Source of the DNA: Micrasema longulum
Taxonomy: Eukaryota; Arthropoda; Insecta; Trichoptera; Brachycentridae
DNA: 64,000 bases
NCBI GenBank assembly: GCA_022494885.1
Contig: JAGVSM010001434.1
Span: 186,001-250,000, forward strand
Reading direction: 5' to 3'
Shown: positions 53,401-64,000 of the stretch, in pieces
Numbering within the stretch: position 1 is the first letter of the stretch
How the letters are laid out: each line of letters starts with the position of its first letter
Translations under genes and position numbers: made by a program
The notes under the pieces: generated by a model
The model's input: only the letters and a program-made list of their open reading frames with translations
Told to the model about the DNA's origin: nothing
The model's database searches: none

Positions 53401-53525
53401 GTGTGCCTGACGGAGATACTTTAGTTATCAAAGATATGGATAGATTTCTCATTCCTAATGCCGGAGAAGCAACTAAAGTTGTATCTAATCAGATTGTCAA
53501 GCATCTTGACAATAAAGTTGGATGA
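50417..53525 (+). CDS. TBC1D23: TBC1D23: TBC, rhodanese and C-terminal domain protein (676 aa)
   Basis: Golgi-associated adaptor that, in vertebrates, links golgins on the trans-Golgi to the WASH complex on endosome-derived vesicles. Two coding exons: 50417-50442 (ATG GCT TTG..., ending TG before a GTAAGA donor) and 51521-53525; together 2031 nt, stop TGA. Domains: degenerate TBC (about 30-260: PDNIRADVWQVCLN, ITFYCKTRKIQYE, LLQYHDPELCSFLDTKRI, WDLYFQQADSFFVFF), rhodanese-like (about 310-450: [27 protein letters not shown] with Cys-x5-Arg loop), then the C-terminal domain (about 560-676: ERHVSQNDKNGKRYRNVAPV, RHPELITFKYG, RFLIPNAGEATK). I see no IxxDxxR arginine-finger motif in the TBC part, agreeing with the family being a catalytically dead GAP. 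An in-frame ATG at 51435 lies in intron sequence and is not the start. The single 1.08-kb intron holds no recognised repeat. Confidence 0.95.
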
Positions 53526-54304
53526 TTTGAGAGAGCAAAGGGTTTACTGTATGTTTAGTAAATAAAAATTATCTAAAGATGTGTGAGCGAGTGATGTGGT
53601 AGAACACTTTTTTACATTATCATCAAAATTGCTTCCAAAGGTATTTGAATATTATTTATTTATAGTATTAGTTATAGAGTCTATAAACATTATTATAATG
53701 TTAGGCAATCCCTGTGCTTAAGTTTAGTTTTATTGTTAGTACTTTTAGTTTTATTGTTTATATTAAAATATTTCTCAAATTACATAATATGTTATGGAAC
53801 ACACTTAGTTCCATAATAAATCAATTTTTGTTGAAGAATAATAAATTATTATGATAATGTACTTTACAAGTTTATTAATTATTAGAAATGCCAAAAAAAT
53901 ACATGTAGATTTCTGTAATTAACTTCTGGATATATTTTAAGTTTTGTCAAGTAATTTTACAACTAAATTTTCCATGCATATTTGCCTATATTGGATTACA
54001 TAATGTTTTTAATAAATAATCTAAAACACTATAATAACGCCCAGAAAACAGTCAACCCAGTTTTCATAAAATGTATTTTTACATTTTATTATTATTTTTT
54101 GCAAACAATTTTGTGGAAGTATTGTTTCATTGATCAATAGTTCATTGAAAGGCATGCACATATTTCTTTTTTAATCGTTTACTTGCATTTTTATCAATCC
54201 TTTAAATTATACTAAGGTTATTGTTATGTCTTATTTATTTACCATAACTTATTACAGTATTTTATATTATTATTTAACATTTAGAACCACTTTGTCTTTA
54301 TTTT

Positions 54305-54745
54305 ATGCCTGCAATATATTGAAGGTAAAAAGGCTAAGTGACTGATGGCACTATAGTCAAAATTTAGTTTTAAATATGCAACTTTTGTCAGAATTTTATG
54401 CTGCGTCATATGAGCTGACACCATTGAATATCGGGTGTTAATTTTGACAATTATTAAAAAAGTCCCTTGTACAATGTTCATAAAATCAACGGATTTATAT
54501 CACTCAAATTGTTTTTTTTTTTTACAAATTGTCATTTAGATTTCCATTGAAATCTGTTTTTGGTATTTATTTTACATAGCCCTAATAGTTTTGCATAACA
54601 CTTGTCTTACCTATGTTTTTTGGAATTTATGCAAAATAAAATAAATATGCTAATTTTTCATTTAGAAAAATCTTTGATTGACTCCTACAAAACTCACTTT
54701 ATGGTTCATCCAGTCATTTAGCTTTTTCACCATTGATGGTTGTTT
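54305..54745. mobile_element. MITE-like element with inverted ends, copy 2
   Basis: Left part GAAGGTAAAAAGGCTAAGTG matches, inverted, the right part CATTTAGCTTTTTCACCATT. Interior words shared with the copy at 2955-3660 (for example TTAGATTTCCATTGAAAT, TTTTTGGTATTTA, AAATCTTTGATT). A SINE fragment begins at its right border. Confidence 0.5.
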
Positions 54746-54756
54746 AATATATAGTT

Positions 54757-54866
54757 TTTGTGAGAACACAAAAATTGAATGTGATTTTTTTCAAGCCTGG
54801 GTGTTATGTGTTGTGACTCACAACTGTACTTGGGCCTCCTGGCCTATTGTGGTGCAAAAAAAAAAC
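54757..54866 (+). mobile_element. SINE family A 3' fragment
   Basis: TGAGAACACAAAAATTGAAT, TCAAGCCTGGGTGTTATGTG, GGGCCTCCTGGCCTATTGTG and GTGCAAAAAAAAAAC match the 3' half of the 63543 copy. The tRNA-like head is absent. Confidence 0.8.
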
Positions 54867-55804
54867 AAAATCAAGTGAAAATATGTTTTTGGTATTTTTT
54901 TCAATTTCTCACAATAATTATTTTTTGTCGTGGTGATGGATGTGTGGTATGTGTGTGGTGTTAAAAAAATACAACATAATGTTTATCTTGGATTTTCCTC
55001 CTAAATTATTATTTATGTACATATTTTAACTAGTCACATTGTATAAAATATCTGAAATAAATGTACCTACACATATGTATATTGTAATAATATGACTTAC
55101 CATTTATTCAATAAAGTGTTAATATAAATGTTATTTTTTTAAATCATCAGACCCTCTACTAAGTGGACAAAAGTAAAGTTGTAGAAAAAATAGGTAGTAT
55201 AAAAAACTAAATAAGTTTTTTTCAGAGAGATAAACAATATTTATTTATTATACCTATTTTGAGCTTAAATAATACAAGGTATCTCAAAGGCATACTGTAA
55301 AAATTCAGTTATATGCTTTTATTTAAGGTTGAAATTATAGAAGACTCATATTATGTATTGTAAACTAGGTATAAAATATGTTACGCATTAAAAAGACTAA
55401 TTTTGAAATTTACCTCATGTATTTATTTTTAAGGTAACTTTTCTTTTTACCAATCCAGACATGGGAAACCTTTGTCTATTCTGGGTTCGGATTGCCAGTC
55501 TTCCCCCGAGGCTCGGGCTGGAATATCAAAATAAATAGATATATGGACGCACTCTAGATTGAAATTTCGGATTCATTTTCTCAAAAACAGGGTTTGTTTA
55601 TTTATTTCATTGAATGTACAATACAGCACAACTGCCTGTACTACATATATTATAGTATTTATAAAAACATGTTGAAAAAAGTTCACATTAGATTAATAAG
55701 GTACAACAATAAAAACTAAAGCAAACAAAGACAACTGTAAGATTGAACTGAAATAAAATAGTAACAATATGAAGAAATAAAATATCTACTACCTAAGTGA
55801 AAGA

Positions 55805-56890
55805 AAACAGTAGATTCAAGTCAAAAATTTATTGTTTTCTCCAATCACTGTTACTTCTGGAGTACCCCAAGGAGCCCACCTTGATCATTAATTATTTAAC
55901 ATTTCTATAAATGATATCAATATTTAAAAAATAAAAAAATTCTGACGTTTTGCTGATGACAATAAGATACTAAAACTTATCAAATCTCCCAATGATTGTC
56001 TTCCTTTTCAACAGGATATTGATTGAATGGTGCGACATCAACTGTCTTCAACTTAACATTGACAAATGTAAAATAATATCTTTCTCGTGACGAAAAAAAC
56101 CTTTTCAGTTCAACTACAAACTAAAAAATATTTCCCTTTAAATGATTTCTTCAACAAAGGATCTTAGCATTGCTTTATATAGTAAACTTTCCTACCGTGA
56201 ACACGCATTGTTAATATTGTAAACAAATCTCTAACTTCTTGGTTTTATCAATAGAGTGATGACGGACTTCAAAAATATGAATACCATCAAAACTCTTTAC
56301 TGCTCATTAGTTCAGCCCCATCTTGAATTTGCTTTTCCAATTTGGTCTATTCTATAGAACTCGTATTGATCATATCGAGTCTGCCCAATAACTTTTTCTA
56401 AGAAAAGTGGCATGGTTACTCGCTTTGAAAAGGTGTAATTATTCTTTTTTTTGAAATATAGCAATCTCGCAATCAGTCTTCATTGGAGAAACGTAGAACG
56501 GAGATGGAATTTATATGCTTTTTCAAAATACTCAATGTTCCATCTCTGTTGCAATCAATTCTTTTCATATTCCCAACCGTTTATCAAATCTTCTAAGAGA
56601 AATTATTGTTTTTATGCCCCGATGTTCAGAATGTGAAGATTAGTCAATTCGTCACACAACTTGGAATTCTTGGGTTGGATCTTTCCGCTTTTCGTAGATC
56701 TCTTAGTCATTAGCACGGTGTGGGATGAAGAACAATTGGCATAGCTTAGTTTGAAGTCTTATATGTTGATTGTGTTTATGAATTTATTATAAATAACTTT
56801 TTATACTTTTTGTTCAGTTTCTTGTACATATGTTTCTTCATATAACTGTCGCAATTGGCTTAGGCCGTATATTTAATAAATAAATATTTA
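55805..56890 (+). pseudogene. Decayed LINE reverse transcriptase (Jockey-like)
   Basis: Plus strand over several frames: VTSGVPQGAHLDH, LFNISINDI, FADDNKILKLI, DCLPFQQDID, LNIDKCKIISFS, then TIKTLYCSLVQPHLEFAFPI and QFVTQLGILGLDLSAFR; the 3' end has AGGCCGTATATTTAATAAAT. Block order is right, but stops and shifts are frequent. Dead copy. Confidence 0.75.
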
Positions 56891-57239
56891 TAAAGAAATT
56901 ACTAATATAAATTATGATACAAATTAATGCTCATGTGATTTCGAATGAAACTATTCTGCTAGTACTATCTACCATAACGCTATTTCTCCATTGGGGTACG
57001 CAGAGAAGATGGAATGTGATCCAGTAATACACTTGTCATAATATATGGCCTTCGATTGTCTGCTTTTGATATGAGTAGACTTGAGATTTTGGTTTATTTG
57101 ATCGTGCCACATCTTTCTTTGTCGTCTTTGTCCTACATTACCATTCATTCCGGTAATATATCTGTTTTACCATTTTTTCGTCATCCATTCGTTTCACATG
57201 ACCAAACCATCTTAGTGACCCTTTCTTAATCTTAATATC

Positions 57240-57365
57240 CTCAGAGTAATAATTCAATAGAGAATATTGCATAGAATAAAAGCATTCCAATTTTTTGATT
57301 TGGTTTTTAGTTTAATAACAAACATGTAACAGACGGTTTTGGTTTGCTCTTGCAATTCTCGATGG
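57240..57365. repeat. Dispersed repeat, copy 2
   Basis: Same words as 49557-49735: CTCAGAGTAATAATT, TATTGCATAGAATAAAAGC, TTGATTTGGTTTTTAGTTTA, CAAACATGTAACAGACGG and TGCAATTCTCGATGG. About 80% alike by eye. Confidence 0.55.
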
Positions 57366-57369
57366 CCAA

Positions 57370-59639
57370 CAGCCCGTTGTATTGCTGTAAAATGTAGCTA
57401 ACTTTGTGGTTAATGGTTATTGAATGGTTTTTGGCCGTATTGGTGACTCTATTAGCCAGTGGCGTGTTATTATTCTAAGATTATACCTGTCTAAGATTTG
57501 CACCATTCTGGTTTTGTTACTTGCTTGGTGTAGGAGTTTTAGAGTGTGATTATGGAATGAGTGGTTACTATCTATTATATGATTCGTAGTGTTCTTGTAA
57601 AAAAATAAAATCATGTAACACTAATAACAAAGTTTTATATTCATAATAATTTATAATGAAGTGTTATGAAGTGAATGCCGATAAATAATAATATGATCTA
57701 AATTATTTAAGACAATATTTACCTGCAGGGTGAGATGGCATATGAGTATGCTATCTAGAATCCAATGAAAACTAATCCGTTTATAGTCATTCCAGATCAA
57801 AATAATGGTGGCCTAGCCACCAGCTCCGCCATTTGCGGAATGTATTAAGCTACCAAAAATGACAAATAAACATTAATATGATCTAATCTTCACATTTCCA
57901 CAGGCTGCCCAAAACATCCCACAGGATCCACAGGTTGCCTACATGTGCTATGGATATTATACTAAGCTAAGCCACATAACTTGGACTGTGAAAGTATAAG
58001 TGGTGAGGATAACAACCAACCACTAGAATTATTATGTAATTTTATAAACCATATCTTAATTATCATTTCAATTATGTTTTTGTATTATTTTCTATTGATT
58101 TCAATGATTCTATTATTTTGTAATTTGATTATGTATGTAACTAAATTTGTATAATTTATATTTTAATATTTATATCTGATTATTTTTTATGTTACCTTCT
58201 TTGGAATGTTATTATTTATTGTTTTATTCTTTATTTTCCTCGATTGTTATTCTATTGCATCACATAAATTTAATTTTATTTATTTTACTATGTACTTTTT
58301 ATTCTTGTTGATTATTATGGCTTAATATGGGCGCAGCCTAAAAAGCCTTAATAAGTTCATGAATCTATAAACAAGTGTAATTTTGAATAAATAAATATTT
58401 ACGATGGGGAAATAAAATATCAAATCAAATAAATCCATAATTTATACAAAAAAGTTTATTTTGGATACACATACAAATTACTAGAATATTAAACTAGTAG
58501 TATAATTCTTTTGATATAATATCTCGTTATATAAAAATACCCCGGTTGGTGAGACTAGATTTTTACATAGATTAAATGGAATTTGTAAAAAAAATATTAC
58601 AACATTTTTTGGTCTATTTAGGTACTATGTCTCAACTTTATACAAATATACCTGTATGCATTGGCCTATTAATACACATAGACACACCCTATAGAGTAAA
58701 ATATTGAAAAAAGTAGTGAAACGAAAACATATCCGTTGTAACAGTGTTTGTTTATTTATACCAGGGCTGCATATATTACCAAAAATGGGAGGACATTCAT
58801 TTTTAGTAAACAGAAAAGTTTGTATTTTAATGATTACAAACAAAATATGTTTTTGATGAATCCCAACCAGATCCTTTCCTTAAATTCCATATAATTCTAC
58901 CCATTTCGCTTTTTACTGGATTTAAGGGGATGCTTGAATAATGATAAAGAAGCATTCCTATCAGTGCACCTCAGTTAATAAGAGCTTCACTATTGTGCCG
59001 CTAGGCGAAGTTTGACATTTGCAAAAAAACCTTATATTAATATATTATTTTAAGCTTTGTTTATCACTCATACACAAATAGATAAGAATGAAAAGTTACA
59101 CCATCCTTTTTACAATGTTAAACCAAATGGTTTTTAGTTTAGATTCTAAGCATCTAGCTCACATCACACCCGGCTGGTGGTTGAAGAACGACTAAACACG
59201 CGTAGGGCATGAGTCAAATGTCATCATTTTTTAGGGCTCAGGGCACGTCTATGTGCATTTATAGGTAGATGTCTGTATGCAATTATAAATTTCAGCATAA
59301 AATAAATGGTTTCCTATTTACTTATAACTCCTCTAATATTTCAGTTGGTATGTTCTGTTTCTTCTATTCAATACTTCATTTATCAAAATAGAATTAATTT
59401 AATTCTTGTCTTAATAGTGTACTACAAAATTAGCATTACTAGACAATATTGAAACTTTTAAGATACATTTTTAAAACATACTTAATAATACTGTTTAAAA
59501 AATTATCCATTATGATTATTGAATTCATTCTTTTATGTTTAGAATCTAATATTGAAACACATAATTCAAAGGCAGTTTTCTGTCTTTGTCAAGAAATATT
59601 AAAACATTACGTAACAAGTCAAATAAGCTAAGGTATTTA
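57370..59639. other. AT-rich spacer between TBC1D23 and ELMO
   Basis: No gene seen. At about 58320-58410 a GGGCGCAGCCTAAAAAGCC word followed by AATAAATAAATATTT looks like the 3' end of another LINE, but no protein motif supports it. Confidence 0.3.
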
Positions 59640-59720
59640 AATTTGTTGCAACAGAGGGAAAACATTTTTGAGAAGGGAATATGGGAGTCTAGGCATTTAC
59701 AGGGCTTATGATAGTACATG
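59640..59720. repeat. Fold-back repeat, fragment (copy 4)
   Basis: TTGTTGCAACAGAGGGAAAA, GAAGGGAATATGGGAGTCTA and GGCATTTACAGGGCTTATGA match arms of copies 2 and 3. Only one arm survives. Confidence 0.6.
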
Positions 59721-60108
59721 GTGTTCAAATAGGAAACCTTACACAGAGAATACTTAGTTGGTACTTACATATTTTTGCCCTGCCATAATATGGAAGATAC
59801 GTAATGTATGCTACTGATTTTACAGCAATAAGATGTATACAATAAATATAATATATTAAATGTACTTAATAATAGAAATGCAGTGAGGATAAAACACAAT
59901 TTTACAGCTTTGATTTGATCAATGAGGTTTTCACTACCTAATAAATAAGAATACTAAAAATAACTATTTATTCAATGTTCAATATATTGAAACCTAATAT
60001 TTTTTGTTTAATTATGTTCTATTCCTGAAACTGTAAAACATTTGATCCACACTGGCATTCCCATACTATCTCTTATTTGACTATTTCACTTAAGTTAAGG
60101 TTATAATT

Positions 60109-62304
60109 TTACTTTAAATCGTAATAAAAGTCATAATTGTCTGGTTCAGGGGGTATTGGGGGTGGATCTTGAGGAATATCAATTCCTTCGGCATCTAAAA
60201 GTCTTAGTTTAATATCCATTGATAGTAATGTTTCCAGATCATTTTCACACATTTTGCTGACCATTTTGTTTCCTAACAGAGCGTTAATACCGTCAGTCCA
60301 ATAGTCAAAAACTTGATCATCAGGCGCAACAAAGTCTAAGGAAGTCATATCAGTAGAATCTGTAGTAATGGAAAAGGCCAGTTGATGAGTTGTTTTTCTA
60401 CCTTTCATATCCTTCATGTGAGGACATTCCTTCCCAGTTATTAGTCCTTTTATATCCGAGACTGCTAACTTATTTCCTAACTCTTCTAAGCTCGGGTTAC
60501 TCTTTTCATCGCAATCCCCATAGTGTATTATTTTATGATTAGGCGATAGACGCACAAACCAGAACTTGTCTTTAATTCTTTGTCCTCTGGGTGAATACTT
60601 TGTAAATCTTGTGCCATCAACTAACAAACCCAATCTTTGTTGTTCGATTAGACTCATTATCTCCGGAGTAATTTGCTCTTTGAGTTCTACAATAGGCCTC
60701 GCAGGAGATTCCCACTCTTCACGGTTGGTACGTTCCTGTTGCCATATTTGGGTTATTTCAGAGTATGTTAACTGTTGTATCTTCTGCTTAAATTTATCTA
60801 GTCCCATGGGGTGGGAAGATAATGCTCTTAAAATTTGTTCTCTGACAACACTAAAGACCTTGACAAAATCTTCAGTGGTTGCTCTCATTTCTTTCCATGT
60901 TTTGTTTAACAATACTATGCAAATACAGAAAAACTCTTCAAATGGATGATCATGCGTAAAAAACATGGGATGATAAGTCTGTCCTTGTTCACTCGGAGAC
61001 TCTTTGATCCTTAAAATATCACTTAATAATTTGACTAGTTCTATGCTTGTTCTTCCAAAGGGACATTCATGTTCATCAGTTCTACAGCTGTTTTCCAGAA
61101 CAACCTTAGTATAAGATTCCGTATGATTTCTAGCAAAGTATATCATGCAGTCCAAAGCGAGCATTCCGGGAGTATTTTCTTCACCAAAGTCAGCAATAGG
61201 ATTCATATCATTTTTGAAACCTAGTTTCTTATAATCTTTGTACCCCATCTGACGTCGAGCGCTTACATCGAGGTTTATACTGCTCCCATCATTTTCAAAA
61301 GCAAATCTGCGAAGTTCTTTAAGTTTTTCTAGGGCATCAGAATCTTGCGGGTCAATTTTTATCATTTTCTGGTCCAACAAACTAAGCGTGAGAGTCTGTA
61401 GAACATACAGTTGATGAGCCATTTCGGTACCCACATTTCCAGGAGCTTGAATGACATGGCACCAAATAACATTTCGCACTTGTTTGGAAGATAAAGTACC
61501 AGACATGTGTTTGCGTTTTGACAAATCTGCCTTTAAAAATAAGGCATTTATTAGAGCTATAGTATTTTGTTGAATTACTTGATTATCGGAGGAAGTTTGA
61601 AGATGCATCACCAAGTTAGGAATGGTTATTTCTCTTTCTACTAGAGCACTTTTACTACTGCTGTTTAGGACAACGTTTTCTAGTATAGACAAACACGCTT
61701 GGACAACTTTGTAGTCTTGAGAAACAGATTGATTGGTCACAAAGCTAGCAATTTTAGCAATGAATGGGGTTTCCAAAATATCCCACGATATGACACCATG
61801 ATCCATTAACTCCACAAACGAGGACAGTGCGTGTGCTAGAGCTGGCCCTTTAAATTTGTTTCCTTCTATGTTAGTTACTATTAGTGATAATCCTTTTTTG
61901 TTTATCAATTCCAATGCAAAGGTGATGTCAGCACTCGATTGGGAGAGTTTCTCAAGAGCGCTGGTTTTATCTTCATTATTATTAGAATTAATTTTCATTA
62001 ATATTTCCTCTACAGTTTTTGATGGTGATTGATCTAGAGTCAGAATAGATCCGTTTTTTATTTCATTTCGGTTTTTTTCAGTAATATAATTCTTATTATT
62101 GCTTTCAGAAAACTGCAAAGCATAATGCTCAGGATTAGGAAGACCCCAAAAATTGCAGAGCTCTTGAATTATGCCCGTTAATGGTTGGCGTTGGTTAAAT
62201 TCAATAAGCTGAGGTACTTTATCAGGCTCGTTGATCATTTGCACAGCAATTTTAACAATATTAGAATCCTTCATGATTCCGGCTGATTTTGTTTTCGAAC
62301 TCAT
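60109..62304 (-). CDS. Elmo: ELMO / Ced-12 engulfment and cell motility protein (731 aa, one exon)
   Basis: Partner of DOCK-family exchange factors in Rac activation for phagocytosis, migration and myoblast fusion. One uninterrupted frame of 731 codons, the usual length for ELMO1-3. N-terminal ubiquitin-like/Ras-binding region (about 12-95, LCNFWGLPNPEHYALQF), armadillo-like repeats (about 110-300), ELMO domain (about 310-490: YKKLGF, PGMLALDCMIYFARNH, RTDEHECPFGRTSIEL, HPMFFTHDHPFEEFF, LLNKTWKEMRATTEDF), PH domain (about 555-690: QRIKDKFWFVRLSPNHKIIHYGD, WTDGINALLG), and the proline-rich tail DPPPIPPEPDNYDF that binds the DOCK SH3 domain. All key blocks are intact, so it looks functional. 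Lack of introns is notable beside its split neighbours and could mean an old retrocopy or intron loss. The start ATG is followed by a short lineage-specific leader (MSSKTKSAG). Confidence 0.95.
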   Translation of the reverse strand: MSSKTKSAGIMKDSNIVKIAVQMINEPDKVPQLIEFNQRQPLTGIIQELCNFWGLPNPEHYALQFSESNNKNYITEKNRNEIKNGSILTLDQSPSKTVEEILMKINSNNNEDKTSALEKLSQSSADITFALELINKKGLSLIVTNIEGNKFKGPALAHALSSFVELMDHGVISWDILETPFIAKIASFVTNQSVSQDYKVVQACLSILENVVLNSSSKSALVEREITIPNLVMHLQTSSDNQVIQQNTIALINALFLKADLSKRKHMSGTLSSKQVRNVIWCHVIQAPGNVGTEMAHQLYVLQTLTLSLLDQKMIKIDPQDSDALEKLKELRRFAFENDGSSINLDVSARRQMGYKDYKKLGFKNDMNPIADFGEENTPGMLALDCMIYFARNHTESYTKVVLENSCRTDEHECPFGRTSIELVKLLSDILRIKESPSEQGQTYHPMFFTHDHPFEEFFCICIVLLNKTWKEMRATTEDFVKVFSVVREQILRALSSHPMGLDKFKQKIQQLTYSEITQIWQQERTNREEWESPARPIVELKEQITPEIMSLIEQQRLGLLVDGTRFTKYSPRGQRIKDKFWFVRLSPNHKIIHYGDCDEKSNPSLEELGNKLAVSDIKGLITGKECPHMKDMKGRKTTHQLAFSITTDSTDMTSLDFVAPDDQVFDYWTDGINALLGNKMVSKMCENDLETLLSMDIKLRLLDAEGIDIPQDPPPIPPEPDNYDFYYDLK

Positions 62305-63542
62305 TTACAGAAACAAAGACGATTAAAATGTACCATAAAAAACCGGTGCTTTTGGTTTCACATCACCAATTACGAAGTTTTCTAATTTGATTAAGTTTTT
62401 AGATTATTTTGTGTCTCAAATAAAAAGACAACACCCAAAAACCAAACCAAAAATGGAATAAATCACAGATTACACATTATGCTAGGAATAAATATATCTT
62501 TAGACAGGAAACTGTAGTACTATATCTAAGCATTTTGGCGTCGATCGCAGCGCTCTCTAGTATGATGATCGGGAAGCTTAACAACCGCGCAAAAATTCAA
62601 ATCACTGCGTTACAAGATTGATATTTATTGTGCAACACGAATACAAAATAGCTTTATTAAATACAAGTATTAGCACGCAATATATTTTTCTGTCTTGTAT
62701 TTTAAAAAAACAATTTTATATTTACATTGCACAATAAATTTATAATGGAATATAGTGGAATAGGAATACATAATTTTTTAATAATTGTATTTTACTGTTA
62801 AAATAAATCTCTCGATTCTATTAGATGTGTCAGAAATAACCGAGAAAGAAAACTGACACTCGTAAAATAATATTATATACATGTGTGGTTATATAGTGGT
62901 TAGTATATTGGATTATCAAAAATAATAATTTAGTATTATTTAGAAATTGCACAGTAATCAGCATTGGATTCCTGCTATTCTTGCATGAAGAATATTTTTT
63001 TTGTGCAGATCAAGAGCCATGGCATCAACAATCACCATTCTGAAACAAAAGAATATTATTAATGGTGGATAATTTATTTTATTTCACATTGGCATTTCTA
63101 GGCTGCTGCACAGGAATGAAACAGGAAGGAAGCACTTATTTTATTTTTATTTTATTTGGGAAACCAACAGTTCTACATACATATTTATAGTAAACAACTT
63201 ATATATTTTATACACTCTGAATCAATAACAGATTTCCACAAAGTACAAAAGTAGTAAATAAAGCTTTCCCTATAAATTCCAAAGATTGTTAATAAAAGTT
63301 AGTATGGCATACATGACAAATAAACATGCAACATGAGTCAAATTCTTGAAATAATTATGGATGAAATATCATGCAATTTACCTAGTACTCCAATAGTAGG
63401 CACATAGCAAAATAAAAGTTGGATGTCACTGTATTGGCTAAATTTGAATGTGTTGAAGTGTTTAACGCCCACATAACGTTTTTATAACACGCACACAAAG
63501 TTTTTCCAAGAATTACAATTAGGTACACAGCAATTCGGCAAT
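62305..63542. other. ELMO upstream region and spacer
   Basis: The first 250 bases upstream of the ELMO start are mixed in composition with a small CpG-containing patch (GGCGTCGATCGCAGCG, about 62530), a plausible promoter. The rest is AT-rich with no gene or known repeat. Confidence 0.3.
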
Positions 63543-63727
63543 GGCGGCCTCCGTGGTGTAGTGGTCAAGATGCTCGACTCACAGACGGAAGGTTCCGGGT
63601 TCGATTCCCGGTGAGAACACAAAAATTAAAATGTGATTTTTCTCAAGCCTGGGTGTTCTGTGATGTAATTCACCACTGTAATTGGGCCTCCTGGCCTGTT
63701 GCGGTGCAAAAAATAATAATAATAATT
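63543..63727 (+). mobile_element. SINE family A copy, best preserved
   Basis: Head GGCGGCCTCCGTGGTGTAGT (A box TGGTGTAGTGG), GACTCACAGACGGAAGG, B box GGGTTCGATTCCCGG, body AAAATGTGATTTTTCTCAAG, CCTGGGTGTTCTGTG, GGGCCTCCTGGCCTGTTG, and tail CAAAAAATAATAATAATAAT. Intact pol III boxes; no cloverleaf with paired acceptor ends, so not a working tRNA gene. Confidence 0.9.
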
Positions 63728-63879
63728 TCTATGAAAAAAGTGCAATCCGAAATAGAAAACGAATAAACTAGGCAACTTCAAACAGATAATAATATGATGT
63801 ATAGGGTATACTGTTCGAAAATCTTTCTTTAAGTTTACAAACAAGTTGACAGCGAGTTTGAGCAGAGTAAAAAAGACCG

Positions 63880-63930
63880 TTCATCTAGACGAACGCCGAC
63901 CGACACGGCGCGGCGGTTCGTCTAGGTGCA
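63880..63930. promoter_or_regulatory. GC-rich hairpin at the right edge
   Basis: CTAGACGAACGCCG (from about 63887) pairs with CGGCGGTTCGTCTAG (to about 63926) around a GACACGGCG-like loop; one extra base in one arm. CpG-rich against an AT-rich background and followed by more CpG-rich sequence, suggesting a promoter or transposon end belonging to the next gene outside the window. Confidence 0.35.
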
Positions 63931-64000
63931 CGCCGCCGACAGTAGCGCCACAAACAGTAGTGATATTCTAGTAGTATCGCGATCGAGCATCTAAAGAATG

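Noticed and set aside
60566..60949. 127-aa plus-strand frame
   Set aside because: It is the complement of the ELMO coding sequence.
63543..63625. tRNA gene (also the heads at 15.4, 26.8, 36.05 and 37.6 kb)
   Set aside because: A and B boxes are present, but the acceptor stem does not close and a SINE body follows each time.

Overview
This is an AT-rich, intron-containing animal nuclear window, almost certainly from an insect. The evidence is GT-AG introns, five conserved animal single-copy genes, and introns and spacers packed with MITEs, tRNA-derived SINEs, decayed LINEs and Penelope-like remnants. A moth or butterfly is plausible from the repeat types, but the order cannot be fixed from the sequence alone. 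There is no bacterial operon, CRISPR array or phage.

Layout: (1) 1-8609, minus strand, the N-terminal kinase half of checkpoint kinase Chk1; its C-terminal half lies beyond the left edge. (2) 11215-21084, plus strand, complete menin (five coding exons, 612 aa), head-to-head with Chk1. (3) 21.1-30.4 kb, a spacer between convergent genes with two LINE tails, an inverted pair of hammerhead-ribozyme-like motifs, a SINE and a hAT MITE. (4) 30367-45511, minus strand, a SIPA1L-type Rap GTPase-activating protein (ten coding exons found, about 1240 aa), its introns loaded with transposons. (5) 45.5-50.4 kb, a spacer holding one LINE inserted in another. (6) 50417-53525, plus strand, TBC1D23. (7) 53.5-60.1 kb, a spacer with a dead LINE and a MITE. 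(8) 60109-62304, minus strand, an uninterrupted 731-aa ELMO/Ced-12 frame. (9) 62.3-64 kb, a spacer with a SINE and a GC-rich hairpin at the right edge.

The genes are not an operon. Chk1 and menin both act in nuclear genome and chromatin control. SIPA1L (Rap), TBC1D23 (endosome-to-Golgi tethering) and ELMO (Rac activation) act in small-GTPase and membrane signalling. No coding system looks new. The most unusual signals are in the repeats: two facing hammerhead motifs on the arms of a palindrome (23.69-24.11 kb); a Penelope-like remnant with inverted terminal repeats (38.49-39.29 kb); three copies of a pogo-like MITE, one carrying a solo LTR with intact 5-bp target duplications; and a recurring fold-back family. 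All exon boundaries were read by hand from splice signals, reading phase and remembered family alignments. No search or alignment program was run.
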